Part shown: positions 26,400-35,533 of the stretch, in pieces | Position numbering within the stretch: the first letter of the stretch is position 1 | Layout: every line of letters begins with the position of its first letter | From: Vallitalea sp. | Lineage (GTDB): Bacteria; Bacillota; Clostridia; Lachnospirales; Vallitaleaceae | Length of the DNA: 64,000 nucleotides | NCBI RefSeq assembly: GCF_025211055.1 | Contig: NZ_JAOARO010000051.1 | Coordinates: 1 to 64,000, forward strand | Direction: 5' to 3' | Position numbers and translations under genes: made by a program | The notes under the pieces: generated by a model | Database searches by the model: none | What the model was told of the DNA's origin: nothing | What the model saw: only the letters and a program-made list of their open reading frames with translations

Positions 26400-27485
26400 A
26401 TGGAAAGTAAATTACGTGTTGGTATAATCGGAGCTACTGGTATGGTAGGTCAAAGATTCATTTCATTATTGCATGATCATCCTTGGTATGATGTAGTATG
26501 TTTAGCTGCAAGTCCAAGATCAGCAGGCAAGTCATATAATGAAGCAGTAAAAGGTCGTTGGGCACAATCAATAGAAATACCAGTAAAATTCGGTAATATG
26601 ACTATGATGGATGCATCTAATGTTGAAGAGATAAGTGGAATGGTTGATTTTGTTTTTTGTGCAGTAGATATGGATAAAAAGACTATACGTGAATTAGAGG
26701 AAGCTTATGCAAAAGCTGAAGTACCTGTTGTCTCTAACAACTCAGCTAATCGTTGGGCTGAAGACGTACCTATGGTAATTCCAGAAATTAATGATGAGCA
26801 TTTAAAAATAATTGATGCTCAAAGGAAAAGACTTGGAACAAAAAGAGGATTTATCGCAGTAAAACCTAACTGTTCAATTCAAAGTTATGTTCCTGTTGTC
26901 AATGCATTAAAGAAATATAAACCTACACAAGTTAATGTGTGTACTTATCAAGCAATATCTGGAGCTGGTAAAACATTTGACAGCTGGCCAGAAATGGTTG
27001 ACAATGTAATACCATATATTGGTGGAGAAGAAGAAAAAAGTGAACAAGAGCCAATGAAAATATGGGGGAAAATCGAGAATGATAAGATTGTTTCAGCTAC
27101 AGAGCCTGTAATTTCTGCACAGTGTATTAGAGTTGCAGCAGCTGATGGTCACTTAGCAGCAGTTTCTATAAGTTTTGAGGAAAAACCTGAAGTTAATGAA
27201 GTTATTAGTATACTAAATAGTTATTCAGGTAAACCACAAGAATTGAAACTTCCATCAGCGCCAAAACAATTTATGAAATACATGGAAGAAGATAATCGTC
27301 CACAAACAAAAATCGACCGTAATTATGAAAATGGTATGGGTGTAACAGTTGGTAGATTTAGAGAAGATAATTTGTATGATTACAAATTCATATGTTTATC
27401 TCATAATACTCTAAGAGGTGCAGCAGGTGGAGCAGTTTTAATCGCTGAATTATTAACAGCTGAAGGATATATTACAGCAAAATAA
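26400..27485 (+). CDS. asd: Aspartate-semialdehyde dehydrogenase (archaeal/fungal-type)
   Basis: A 361-residue enzyme reducing aspartyl phosphate to the semialdehyde for lysine, threonine and methionine. The N-terminus shows GIIGATGMVGQRFI; the active cysteine lies in KPNCSIQSY and a histidine region follows (IRVAAADGHLAAV). The sequence resembles the branch common in archaea, fungi and some Firmicutes rather than the E. coli type. GTGAGGT at 26385-26391 favours ATG 26400 over the GTG inside it. It has its own terminator. Confidence 0.93.
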   Translation: MESKLRVGIIGATGMVGQRFISLLHDHPWYDVVCLAASPRSAGKSYNEAVKGRWAQSIEIPVKFGNMTMMDASNVEEISGMVDFVFCAVDMDKKTIRELEEAYAKAEVPVVSNNSANRWAEDVPMVIPEINDEHLKIIDAQRKRLGTKRGFIAVKPNCSIQSYVPVVNALKKYKPTQVNVCTYQAISGAGKTFDSWPEMVDNVIPYIGGEEEKSEQEPMKIWGKIENDKIVSATEPVISAQCIRVAAADGHLAAVSISFEEKPEVNEVISILNSYSGKPQELKLPSAPKQFMKYMEEDNRPQTKIDRNYENGMGVTVGRFREDNLYDYKFICLSHNTLRGAAGGAVLIAELLTAEGYITAK

Positions 27486-27514
27486 AACGATCTAAAATTA
27501 TAATAACATATATT

Positions 27515-27545
27515 AAAAAAAGGTTGCCTGATGGCAATCTTTTTT
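27515..27545 (+). terminator. Terminator after asd
   Basis: AAAAAAGGTTGCC pairs with GGCAATCTTTTTT (27533-27545), one G-U pair, loop TGAT. Confidence 0.9.
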
Positions 27546-27628
27546 AATGCAAAAACACATAAAGCAATAAGTACATTTCATTACAACATAACATACTATA
27601 TATAAGAATAATATTATGAGGAGAAAAT

Positions 27629-28303
27629 ATGGTACCAAATATGTGTTACGATAGATATCCTCCCACCTATCAAGAAAAGATAAACTGTGAAGATAAGAGA
27701 TTGATAACTGTAGTAGGAATTGGTAAGATTGAAGTAGAACCAGATACAGCAATTCTTAAATTAGGTGTTATTACAAAAAATGAAGATGTAGTGATGGCAC
27801 AAGATGAAAATAAAAATATCATGGATCAAGTAATCAAAGGGCTTGTAGATGATGGTGTTAGCAAAACAGAGATTAAGACCATCCAATACACAGTAGTACC
27901 ACAATATGATTATATAGAAGGTAAACAAGATTTTAGAGGTTATGAAGTAAGGCATGTAATTGAAATAACAGTTACTGATATAGATACAGTAGGTATGATT
28001 ATACAAAATGCAGTTAAAAATGGGGTAAACTATCAACAAGGACTAAGTTTTACCGTGGATGATCCAGATAAATACTATGAAGATGCATTGGAATTATCAG
28101 TAATTAACGCTAGGGATAAAGCTGAAAATATAGGAATGACAATTAGAACAAGAATTAATACACGTCCTATAAAAGTTATAGAAAAGACAAAGCGTGATAA
28201 GATAAAACCTTATGAAACCGCTATTTATAGAGATGGTGGAATACCTATTCAATCAGGTAAGCTGAGTATAGTAGCTATGGTAGAAGCTACATTTGAATAT
28301 TAA
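27629..28303 (+). CDS. SIMPL domain (DUF541) protein
   Basis: A 224-residue protein with the SIMPL/DUF541 pattern: ITVVGIGKIEVEPDTAILKLGVITK near the start, YTVVPQYDYIEGKQDFRGYEVRH in the middle and LSVINARDKAENIG later. The function of the domain is poorly known; some members affect oxidative stress or cell envelope. I see no signal peptide, which differs from many periplasmic members. ATTATGAGGAG lies before the ATG. The gene is monocistronic and ends in a long hairpin. Confidence 0.85.
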   Translation: MVPNMCYDRYPPTYQEKINCEDKRLITVVGIGKIEVEPDTAILKLGVITKNEDVVMAQDENKNIMDQVIKGLVDDGVSKTEIKTIQYTVVPQYDYIEGKQDFRGYEVRHVIEITVTDIDTVGMIIQNAVKNGVNYQQGLSFTVDDPDKYYEDALELSVINARDKAENIGMTIRTRINTRPIKVIEKTKRDKIKPYETAIYRDGGIPIQSGKLSIVAMVEATFEY

Positions 28304-28376
28304 AGGAGAGTTGTATCGTAAATATTTTTTATGGTTATACCATGAAATTAATATTTGTGATACAATCTCCTTTTTT
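28302..28376 (+). terminator. Long terminator hairpin after the SIMPL gene
   Basis: AAAGGAGAGTTGTATC (28302-28317) pairs with GATACAATCTCCTTT (28359-28373) and T residues follow; the stem continues through AAATATT/AATATTT and the loop holds a further small hairpin ATGGT-TAT-ACCAT. Confidence 0.88.
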
Positions 28377-28586
28377 ATATGAAAGATTTTGTTGAATTCC
28401 AATATAATATTTTAATTTTTACTGTTAAGTGATTATGTGATCATGAATAAGCATAATAATTCTAAGTCTAGTGGTAAAAACTAGAGGAATAGTCAATATC
28501 ATTTAAACTATCCAACAGATATGGCTTTTAAGTAATCTTATTTTTCAATTAATCATACTAAATTATAAGAAAAGGAGATTGGTAAG

Positions 28587-29687
28587 ATGAAAAAGCAACA
28601 GTTTTTTCTAGTTATTTTGATTTTTGTACTTATATTAGTGGGATGTGGGTCAAAAACTTCTAATTCCGTTAAGGATGATGAGATACCAAAACCACAAGAA
28701 AAAGAAAAAATAGAAACTACTAAATCAGAAGATAAGGTTGAACTTGTTATTTACACAAATCAAATCGATGGAGACAGAGAAGAGTTGTTTAAGATTTTAG
28801 TAGAAGAACAGAATTTCAATTTTGATGTCGTATTTGTTCAATCAGGTGGAGGGGATATAAGAGATCGTTTGATTGCGGAAAAGAATAATCCTATAGCCGA
28901 TGTTGTTTTGGGAGCATCAACTCTGGAACATTTAGCTTTAGTCGAAAATGATTTATTAGTACCGTTTACACCGGATTGGTCAGATACTGTTGATACAAGT
29001 TTGGTGGGAGTAGATAATAAGTTTTGGCCATGGGCGATTGATACATTTCACTTCACATATAATACAGCTTTGATTGGTGGAGAAGGTCAACTACCAGTTC
29101 CCAATGATTGGTATGACTTAACATCACCTGAATATAAAGGGAAGTACTATGTATTTGGCTCTACAGGAACCACGGGAGGGGTTATGTTTGCCTCCATGCT
29201 TGTACGTCATAGGGATGATAATGGGATTCTAGGGGTTTCAGAAGAAGGGTGGAAGTTGATTGAGGACATTCATGCAAATGCTATTAATCCATTCCCAAAT
29301 GATTTTCGTGAGGCATTAAAAGGTGAGGTTGTAGGTGGATTTATTTGGGGTGGAGGAGTAGTTACTATTCCAGAAAGTAAAGGTATTGAATTAGATGTAA
29401 TGGAGACTCCTGTAGGGACACCATTTTTACCAGCTAATATAGCAATAATAAATACAGGTAAACAAAATAAGATGAAATATGCAGAGGAATTTGTAAACTG
29501 GTGGGGCTCCAAAGAAGTACAAACAAAATGGGGTGGTGCTTTTGGAAATGCACCTGCAAATAAGGAAGCGCTTGATGCTATTGGTGGAGAGTTAAAAGCT
29601 TTTATGGAACGATTAAGTGTACATGATATTGATTGGCAGTTTGTATATGAGCATTTCAGTACTTTCTTTAGTGGTTTTAGGATTTAA
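28587..29687 (+). CDS. Extracellular solute-binding lipoprotein, C-terminus fused to junction sequence
   Basis: A 366-residue ABC-importer binding protein of the iron/spermidine/hexose-phosphate type. Residues 1-20 form a lipoprotein signal ending LVGC, with Cys20 the lipidation site; a charged linker follows (to about 50), then the binding domain (ELVIYTNQIDGDREEL ... FGSTGTTGGVM ... EEFVNWWGSKEVQ). The last residues after VYEHFS run out of frame into the tail of a permease gene, so a deletion has joined the two; the missing C-terminus is short. It may still fold, but its permease and ATPase are gone. AAAAGGAGATT precedes the ATG. Confidence 0.75.
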   Translation: MKKQQFFLVILIFVLILVGCGSKTSNSVKDDEIPKPQEKEKIETTKSEDKVELVIYTNQIDGDREELFKILVEEQNFNFDVVFVQSGGGDIRDRLIAEKNNPIADVVLGASTLEHLALVENDLLVPFTPDWSDTVDTSLVGVDNKFWPWAIDTFHFTYNTALIGGEGQLPVPNDWYDLTSPEYKGKYYVFGSTGTTGGVMFASMLVRHRDDNGILGVSEEGWKLIEDIHANAINPFPNDFREALKGEVVGGFIWGGGVVTIPESKGIELDVMETPVGTPFLPANIAIINTGKQNKMKYAEEFVNWWGSKEVQTKWGGAFGNAPANKEALDAIGGELKAFMERLSVHDIDWQFVYEHFSTFFSGFRI

Positions 29688-29898
29688 TGCTCTATTAACT
29701 GATTATAATGTAGCTGCATTTTTATCTCATCCTTTAAAAGAACCTTTAGGATTGATGATAAAACGATATACCACTGAAAGAGCAAGTGGGGATGCCCAAG
29801 CAATAATTTTTGTTTATTCAACCATATTGATGATCATTGCATCATCAAGAATGTATTTAGTATATGGTAAATTACTTAATAAAAAATTAAAGAAATGA
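29650..29898 (+). pseudogene. 3' remnant of an ABC importer permease
   Basis: In a frame different from the binding protein, SVLSLVVLGFNALLTDYN and KRYTTERASGDAQAI continue to TGA 29896-29898 and end KLLNKKLKK. This looks like the final 80 or so residues of an iron/spermidine-type inner membrane permease. The rest of the gene and the ATPase gene are missing, and the breakpoint lies near 29650-29668 inside the binding protein's end. Confidence 0.65.
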
Positions 29899-29907
29899 GG
29901 GAAAACA

Positions 29908-30332
29908 ATGTTGTATAATAGAATACAAAAAAGATTATTATTGCATTTGAGGGTGAAAGTGAAAAATTTGGGCTGGTTTATGATGTTAAGGATGATATTC
30001 TTTATAGTGCTCATTCTAAAATGGGTGCTTTTATTAACGGAGTCCCTTTTGAGAGACCAGAGACTCCAGAGTTTGGAATTATTCATTTAACACCATCATA
30101 TCTAAAAGAAAGAAAATATGATGAGTTTTCTAAAAAGTTTATGGGTATTAGATATTTAGAGGTTTGTACTATTGAAGTGATAAGGGTTGCAATAGGTGAG
30201 GCTAGTTGCTTTTATAGAAAAAACCAAGAAGTATGGGACTATAAGGCTGCTGTTATATTTGCAGAAATGGTAGGTGTGCAGGTTGAGATTTCTGATAACC
30301 ATGATGTCTTAGTTGGAACAAGTTTTTATTAA
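29908..30332 (+). pseudogene. Fragment of an inositol monophosphatase-like gene
   Basis: ATGAGGG precedes ATG 29908. After about nine codons (MLYNRIQK) a frame shift in the six-A run at 29927-29932 leads to AFEGESEKFGLVYDVKDD, GAFINGVPFE and WDYKAAVIFAEMVGVQVEIS, matching the C-terminal half of inositol-monophosphatase-family enzymes. The metal-binding DPIDGT half is absent. This is a truncated and frameshifted relic, possibly of a phosphatase that acted on the substrate of the neighbouring importer. Confidence 0.65.
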
Positions 30333-30466
30333 TAAATTGAAGTGAAAGTGATAAGTATATCTTGCTCTTATTATTATTATAGTTTATAATTTATATTCTA
30401 TTAAATATTTTATGAGAATTTATGATATATTTTATATAGCTATAAGAAAAAAGTGAGGGTTATGCT

Positions 30467-31480
30467 ATGGTTAAATTAGAAGATGTCGCAAAAAAAGTTG
30501 GTATATCAAAGACTACAGTTTAACGTGTTTTAAATAATGATGATACTCTATCTGTTACTGATGAAACAAGAGAAAAAATTCAAAAAGTTGTAATGGAAAT
30601 GGGGTATAAACCATTAAGAAAAAGAAAAAATAAAACACAAAAACAGACATTTAGTATTGTAATGATACATAATGATGAAGCTTTTACAAGTAAAGTTGAT
30701 AGAGCGTTTTATTTTTCAATTAGAAATGGTATTGAACAAATATGTATTAAGAAAAAAATTAATGTGTTTAGTGTACCAATTACTCAATTGCCAACAACAA
30801 AACAACAGTATGATGGTGCGATAATTTTTGGGAATTTAACTCAAAACCAACACCAATTAATAAGAAATAATGCAAGTACAAATAAATTTGCTATTGTAGG
30901 TTTATATAATCCTTTTCCAGATGAATATGATCATATCTCATTTAATACTAGATTTGCCGTATACAAAGTTTTAGATTATTTAATAGCTTTAGGACACACC
31001 AAAATAGGATGTTTAGGTGCGAATGAATTCTCAGTATTAGAGGACGAGGATTCTAGAAAAAAGATATTTACAAAATACATGACAGAAAATAATTTATATA
31101 GAGATGAATGGGTGATATTTGGACATAAAGGAACACAAGGAGGATATGAGATGGCTGAAAAGCTAATTAAATTAGATAATCTTCCTACAGCATTATTTGT
31201 AGCCAATGATCCTACAGCAATTGGTGTTATACAAGCATTACAAGATAATGGTATTATGATACCAGCAGATATGTCTATTATAGGCTTTAATGGAGATTAT
31301 ACAACAGAATATACTTATCCACCTTTAACAACATTGAAAGTCAATACAAGGGAAATGGGTAAGGAGGCAGTATTATGCTTGTTAGAAAAGATTAAAGGTG
31401 ATAGAGCATTAGTTAAGAAAGTTGAAATTGGGACAACATTAATCGAAAGGAAAAGTGCAAGAAGTATAGCTGAACAGTAA
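30467..31480 (+). pseudogene. LacI-family regulator with an in-frame stop in the HTH
   Basis: ATG 30467 opens MVKLEDVAKKVGISKTTV, followed by TAA at 30521-30523 exactly where LacI proteins have Ser in the VSRVLN recognition motif (TCA to TAA), then RVLNNDD and an otherwise intact sensor domain to 31480 (GFNGDYTTEYTYPP, TTLKVNTREMG). The C-terminal part could be translated from ATG 30593, making a sensor without DNA-binding. It probably once controlled the decayed importer upstream. Confidence 0.8.
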
Positions 31481-31609
31481 ATTTTTGTGTATAAGAATAA
31501 GTTAAAGGGGTTGAAAAGATGCATGTAGAACCAGGATTGGTTCTGGTGTGTCTTTTGCAAAATATGGTAGAACTTATAGCGTATATAGGGTTGAAGAGGA
31601 GGAATAAAA

Positions 31610-32260
31610 ATGTTTGAACTACAAGGTGTGAAATTTAAACACATAATAGATTTACCATCATTAAAAATCCAAGAAAATAAGATTACAACATTAGTAGGGG
31701 AAAGTGGAGGAGGAAAAACAACAATACTAAAATTGTTAAACAAAATGATTTCACCTACAGAAGGTAAAATCTTATTTCAAGGTAAACCGCTTGACGAAAT
31801 AGATTCAGTTACACATCGCAGACAAGTCTCAATGCTATCCCAAACCCCTATAGTATTTGAAGGTAATATCAAAGATAATCTATTAATTGGATTAAAATTC
31901 CAAGATAAAGAATTACCGAATGATAATTACCTAAAAGAAATATTACAAAAACTCCAATTGAATAAAAACCTTAATGATAATGTAGAACTTCTATCTGGTG
32001 GAGAAAAACAAAGACTATCATTAGGAAGAATCATTCTCCTTGATTCACCTGTATATCTATTAGATGAACCATCTTCAGCCTTAGACGACAGTACAGAAGA
32101 CATTATAATACAGATGGTTACAGGATTTGTAAAAGAAAATAATAAAACCCTTATAATGGTAACTCATTCCAAAGAAATAGCAAACAAATATTCTGATACA
32201 ATAATAAAAATAAATAAAGGAAAACACAGAATGGAGGGAGACATATGGATGGAATCATAG
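31610..32260 (+). CDS. fetA: ABC transporter ATPase, FetA/YbbL-like
   Basis: A 216-residue ATPase: Walker A GESGGGKT (about 28-35), signature LSGGEKQ near 125, Walker B VYLLDEPSSALD. Its end overlaps the downstream UPF0014-type permease gene, the arrangement of fetA-fetB, an exporter linked in E. coli to iron and peroxide tolerance. GAGGAGG precedes the ATG. The short region before it (31481-31609) holds unreadable coding-like debris next to the broken LacI gene. Confidence 0.85.
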   Translation: MFELQGVKFKHIIDLPSLKIQENKITTLVGESGGGKTTILKLLNKMISPTEGKILFQGKPLDEIDSVTHRRQVSMLSQTPIVFEGNIKDNLLIGLKFQDKELPNDNYLKEILQKLQLNKNLNDNVELLSGGEKQRLSLGRIILLDSPVYLLDEPSSALDDSTEDIIIQMVTGFVKENNKTLIMVTHSKEIANKYSDTIIKINKGKHRMEGDIWMES

Positions 32261-33024
32261 ACTTAACAGTTATACAAGTAGCACTAGCCTATATATTTGT
32301 GTTTTTCGTACTTGTCATAGTTAGACTCAGAGGAATTAGCAGAGAAAAAGAAATAATAATTTCATCAATAAGAATGACCCTACAACTTATCCTCACTGGT
32401 CACGTACTACTGTTTGTCTTTAACAATCCAAATCCCTACATTACCATAGCCATAATAATAATAATGGAGATTTTTGCAGTATACACAATATTCAAGAAAT
32501 TCAAAGCAAAATTATCAACTCAGCTAAAAAAAGTCATAGCACTATCCATGAGCATCGGCACATTAATATGCCTGACCTACTTTTTATTTGTAGTCATCCG
32601 TATTCCAAAATGGTATGAACCCCAATACTTTATCCCCATAGCCGGAATGCTCATAGGAAACTCAATGACAGGGATCTCCCTAGGAATTAACTCACTGATA
32701 GAAGGAATGACAACCAATAAAGCCACAATAGAAGAAGCACTAATCCTAGGTGCAACCCCACAACTAGCTTCCAAAAATGTAATAAATAAAGCCTTCGACT
32801 CCGCAATACTCCCAACAATCAATTCAATGCTGGGAATGGGAATAATCTTTCTCCCAGGTATGATGACCGGTCAAATACTAGCAGGAGTAATACCAACAAC
32901 CGCTATAACATACCAAATAGCCATCATGCTAGGCATTTTCGGATCTGTATCATTAACCGTCATAATAATGCTCCACCTAGGATACAAAACATTCTTCAAT
33001 AAACAAAATCAATTAAATCATTAA
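32245..33024 (+). CDS. fetB: ABC transporter permease, FetB/YbbM (UPF0014) family
   Basis: A 259-residue membrane protein with about seven helices and family motifs RMTLQLILTGHVL, PIAGMLIGNSMTGISLG, EEALILGATP and FLPGMMTGQILAG. It overlaps fetA by 16 bases. Together they probably export iron, which fits the other metal genes in this window. GGAGGG lies before the ATG within fetA. The base composition is a little richer in C than its neighbours, visible in the many ccc/ctc codons. Confidence 0.9.
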   Translation: MDGIIDLTVIQVALAYIFVFFVLVIVRLRGISREKEIIISSIRMTLQLILTGHVLLFVFNNPNPYITIAIIIIMEIFAVYTIFKKFKAKLSTQLKKVIALSMSIGTLICLTYFLFVVIRIPKWYEPQYFIPIAGMLIGNSMTGISLGINSLIEGMTTNKATIEEALILGATPQLASKNVINKAFDSAILPTINSMLGMGIIFLPGMMTGQILAGVIPTTAITYQIAIMLGIFGSVSLTVIIMLHLGYKTFFNKQNQLNH

Positions 33025-33086
33025 ATACTAATGAGATTTCATTAATTCTTGTGTAAGCGTTATGTTGAAATGATAGCAAAACACAG

Positions 33087-33154
33087 TTGACAAATAGTAT
33101 GAATAGGAATATACTAACAAATAGATAATCGGATTATCGGTAATCAAATTATCG
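33087..33154 (+). promoter_or_regulatory. Promoter and paired operators of the TetR-ABC operon
   Basis: TTGACA (33087-33092) and TATACT (33110-33115), 17-base spacer. Immediately after the -10 are GATAATC-G-GATTATC (33124-33138, perfect palindrome) and CGGTAAT-CAA-ATTATCG (33138-33154, one mismatch). They cover the transcription start and probably bind the TetR protein encoded next. Confidence 0.75.
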
Positions 33155-33172
33155 AATAGAAGGAGGTTTTTT

Positions 33173-33784
33173 ATGTCTGTACAGGATACTAGCTTAAATC
33201 CAAAAATAACTGAAAGTGCTATAAAAGAATTTTTAGAGTACGGCTATCTTAATGCTTCAGTGAAAAGAATATGTGAGAATGCTGGAGTGACTACAGGTGC
33301 ATTATACAAGAGGTACAAGGGGAAAGAAGATTTATTCGATTCTATTATAGAGCCTATATATGACAAACTTGAGAAACTATCAGATAATAGGATAAGCAAT
33401 ACCTTGAAAATATTAGAGAGCAAAGAGCTAGAAAAATTTTGGTCAAATCCAATTGAAACATATAAGTATCAAATAAATTATTTATATGATCATTATGAAG
33501 GTATGAGGTTACTTCTGTGTTCATCAGAAGGAACCAAGCATAGTGGGTTTTTACATGGATTTGTTACAAAGATTACAAATCTAACTTATGAGATTACTGA
33601 AGAAATTTATAAAAGAGGTTTAAGTTGTTCCTTGATGGACAAGGATACACTTCATATGCTATTAACGGCTTATTGGACTACAATATTTGAATCAATTATT
33701 CACAGTGATTCAAGGGAAGTGGCACTAAAAAAATCCGAAACTATAGCAGAATTTTTTAATTGGAGTAAGGTGTTTGGTTTTTAA
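33173..33784 (+). CDS. TetR-family regulator of the adjacent ABC exporter
   Basis: A 203-residue repressor with the N-terminal helix-turn-helix (ITESAIKEFLEYGYLNASVKRICENAG, then TGALYKRYKGKEDLF). The C-terminal domain is helical. AAGGAGG lies upstream of the ATG. It is separated by 14 bases from the first ABC gene, so regulator and exporter are co-transcribed from a promoter bearing two palindromes, a self-limiting design. The inducer would probably be the exported compound. Confidence 0.88.
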   Translation: MSVQDTSLNPKITESAIKEFLEYGYLNASVKRICENAGVTTGALYKRYKGKEDLFDSIIEPIYDKLEKLSDNRISNTLKILESKELEKFWSNPIETYKYQINYLYDHYEGMRLLLCSSEGTKHSGFLHGFVTKITNLTYEITEEIYKRGLSCSLMDKDTLHMLLTAYWTTIFESIIHSDSREVALKKSETIAEFFNWSKVFGF

Positions 33785-33798
33785 AGGAGGTTAATTAT

Positions 33799-35532
33799 AT
33801 GCTGAAAAAAATATTTTCTTATGCAGGAAAATACAAGAGAAATGGATATACTGCTGTAATTTTAATTCTACTAAGTGTACTTAGTGAAATTACTGCATTT
33901 TATTTAGTGTATTGCATCATTAAAGAATTAATTAGTGGATTAAGTGCATTTAACTCTGTATCAATATACATTGTAGGAATTTTTATTGCTTACTTATTAA
34001 AATCAACGTTGTTTTCCTTTGGTCTTGATCAGTCTCATGTATTTGCATTTAATACCTTATGTAATATTAGAAAGGCATTAGCTAAAAAGCTGAAGAAAAT
34101 GCCACTTGGTACAATAACAAATAAGGGAGCAGGTATGTATAGACAAAACTTTGTTGATGATATAGAAAGTATAGAACTATTACTTGCTCATGCTTTTCCA
34201 GAGGGTTTACCATATGTGATTTCAAGTATTAGTGTATACGTAGTTTTGTTTATTGTTGATGTTAGGTTGGGACTACTAAGTTTGGTTACGATTCCTATTG
34301 CTGTAGTTGCAATGGTTGGAATGGTAAAAGATGGAGTAGAACAAAGTAAACAATATAGAAATAGTCTTATTAAGCTTAATAAATCTATTGTAGAGTATGT
34401 ATCGGGAATGGAAGTTGTTAAAATATTTAATAAGACTTCAATATCTAATAAGAAAATTGATGATTCAATAAGCGAATACAAAGAGTTTACAAAAAAATGG
34501 TATAAGGTTAATTTTAATTATATGGCTGTGTTCCAATCTGTATTGCCATCAACAATTGCTTTTATGCTACCAGTTGGTATGATGATGGTTTTAAACAATA
34601 CAATGGAACTATCAACATTATTGTTTGGTATAATTCTCGCATTAAGTATAAGTACGCCATTATTAAAGATAATGAACTTTGTGCCTATGATGTATAATGT
34701 TGTGAAAAAAATTGAAAAACTTGAAGTAGAATTTGATGAGGCTGAGCTTGTTGAAAACCCTAGAGATAAAGACATAGTGTCTACAAAAATTGATTTCGAA
34801 CAAGTTACTTTTGCTTATGATAAGGTACGTGTTATAGATAATATGACTTTTACAATTAATGAGGGAGAGAAAATTGGTATTGTTGGTGAAAGTGGAAGTG
34901 GTAAGAGTACGATAGGTCGATTAATTATGCACTATTGGGACGTGAATAATGGCGCAATTAAACTTGGCGGTATAGACATTAGAGAGATTTCGTTAACAAA
35001 GCTAATGGAAAATATCAGTTATGTGTCACAGGATAATTTTCTATTTAACATATCTATTAAAGAAAACTTGTTAATTGCAAAGTCAGATGCTACTGAAGAT
35101 GAGATAGTTGCAGCTTGTAAGGCTGCAAGTTGTCATGATGTAATTATGAGCCTATCCAATGGATATAATACGAATGTAGGTGATAGTGGGAATAAACTCT
35201 CTGGTGGAGAACGTCAAAGGATAACTATAGCTAGAGCAATATTAAAGGATACAAATATAGTGATTCTTGATGAAGCAACGTCATTTACAGATGCGAAAAA
35301 TGATGCACTTATAAATAAAGCCATAAGGAATCTAACGAAAGATAAGACAGTTATAACAGTCGCTCACAAACTATCAAGTGTAAGCAACTCTGACAAAATC
35401 ATGTTGATAGATAAAGGTAGATTAATCGATTTTGCGCCTCATGATGAGCTATTAAATAATGACATCTATAAAAATCTTTGGGAAAGATACAATATGACAT
35501 TAGATTATAGATTCAAAGTAAGGGAGGTATAG
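33799..35532 (+). CDS. ABC transporter, fused permease/ATPase, subunit 1 of second pair
   Basis: A 577-residue half-transporter; membrane domain about 15-310, Walker A GESGSGKS at 363-370, signature LSGGERQR, Walker B IVILDEATSFTD. The D-loop area reads ATSFTD, departing from ATSALD. AAAGGAGG precedes the ATG. It is one base apart from its partner. The pair has the same architecture and size as the genes at 160-3629, suggesting related exporters, but regulated by TetR instead of lying near TrmB. Confidence 0.9.
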   Translation: MLKKIFSYAGKYKRNGYTAVILILLSVLSEITAFYLVYCIIKELISGLSAFNSVSIYIVGIFIAYLLKSTLFSFGLDQSHVFAFNTLCNIRKALAKKLKKMPLGTITNKGAGMYRQNFVDDIESIELLLAHAFPEGLPYVISSISVYVVLFIVDVRLGLLSLVTIPIAVVAMVGMVKDGVEQSKQYRNSLIKLNKSIVEYVSGMEVVKIFNKTSISNKKIDDSISEYKEFTKKWYKVNFNYMAVFQSVLPSTIAFMLPVGMMMVLNNTMELSTLLFGIILALSISTPLLKIMNFVPMMYNVVKKIEKLEVEFDEAELVENPRDKDIVSTKIDFEQVTFAYDKVRVIDNMTFTINEGEKIGIVGESGSGKSTIGRLIMHYWDVNNGAIKLGGIDIREISLTKLMENISYVSQDNFLFNISIKENLLIAKSDATEDEIVAACKAASCHDVIMSLSNGYNTNVGDSGNKLSGGERQRITIARAILKDTNIVILDEATSFTDAKNDALINKAIRNLTKDKTVITVAHKLSSVSNSDKIMLIDKGRLIDFAPHDELLNNDIYKNLWERYNMTLDYRFKVREV

Positions 35533-35533
35533 T

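Noticed and set aside
31481-31609. Possible small gene with ATG 31519
   Set aside because: The frame reads MHVEPGLVLV and soon ends without similarity to anything I know; the area follows a broken gene and looks like debris.
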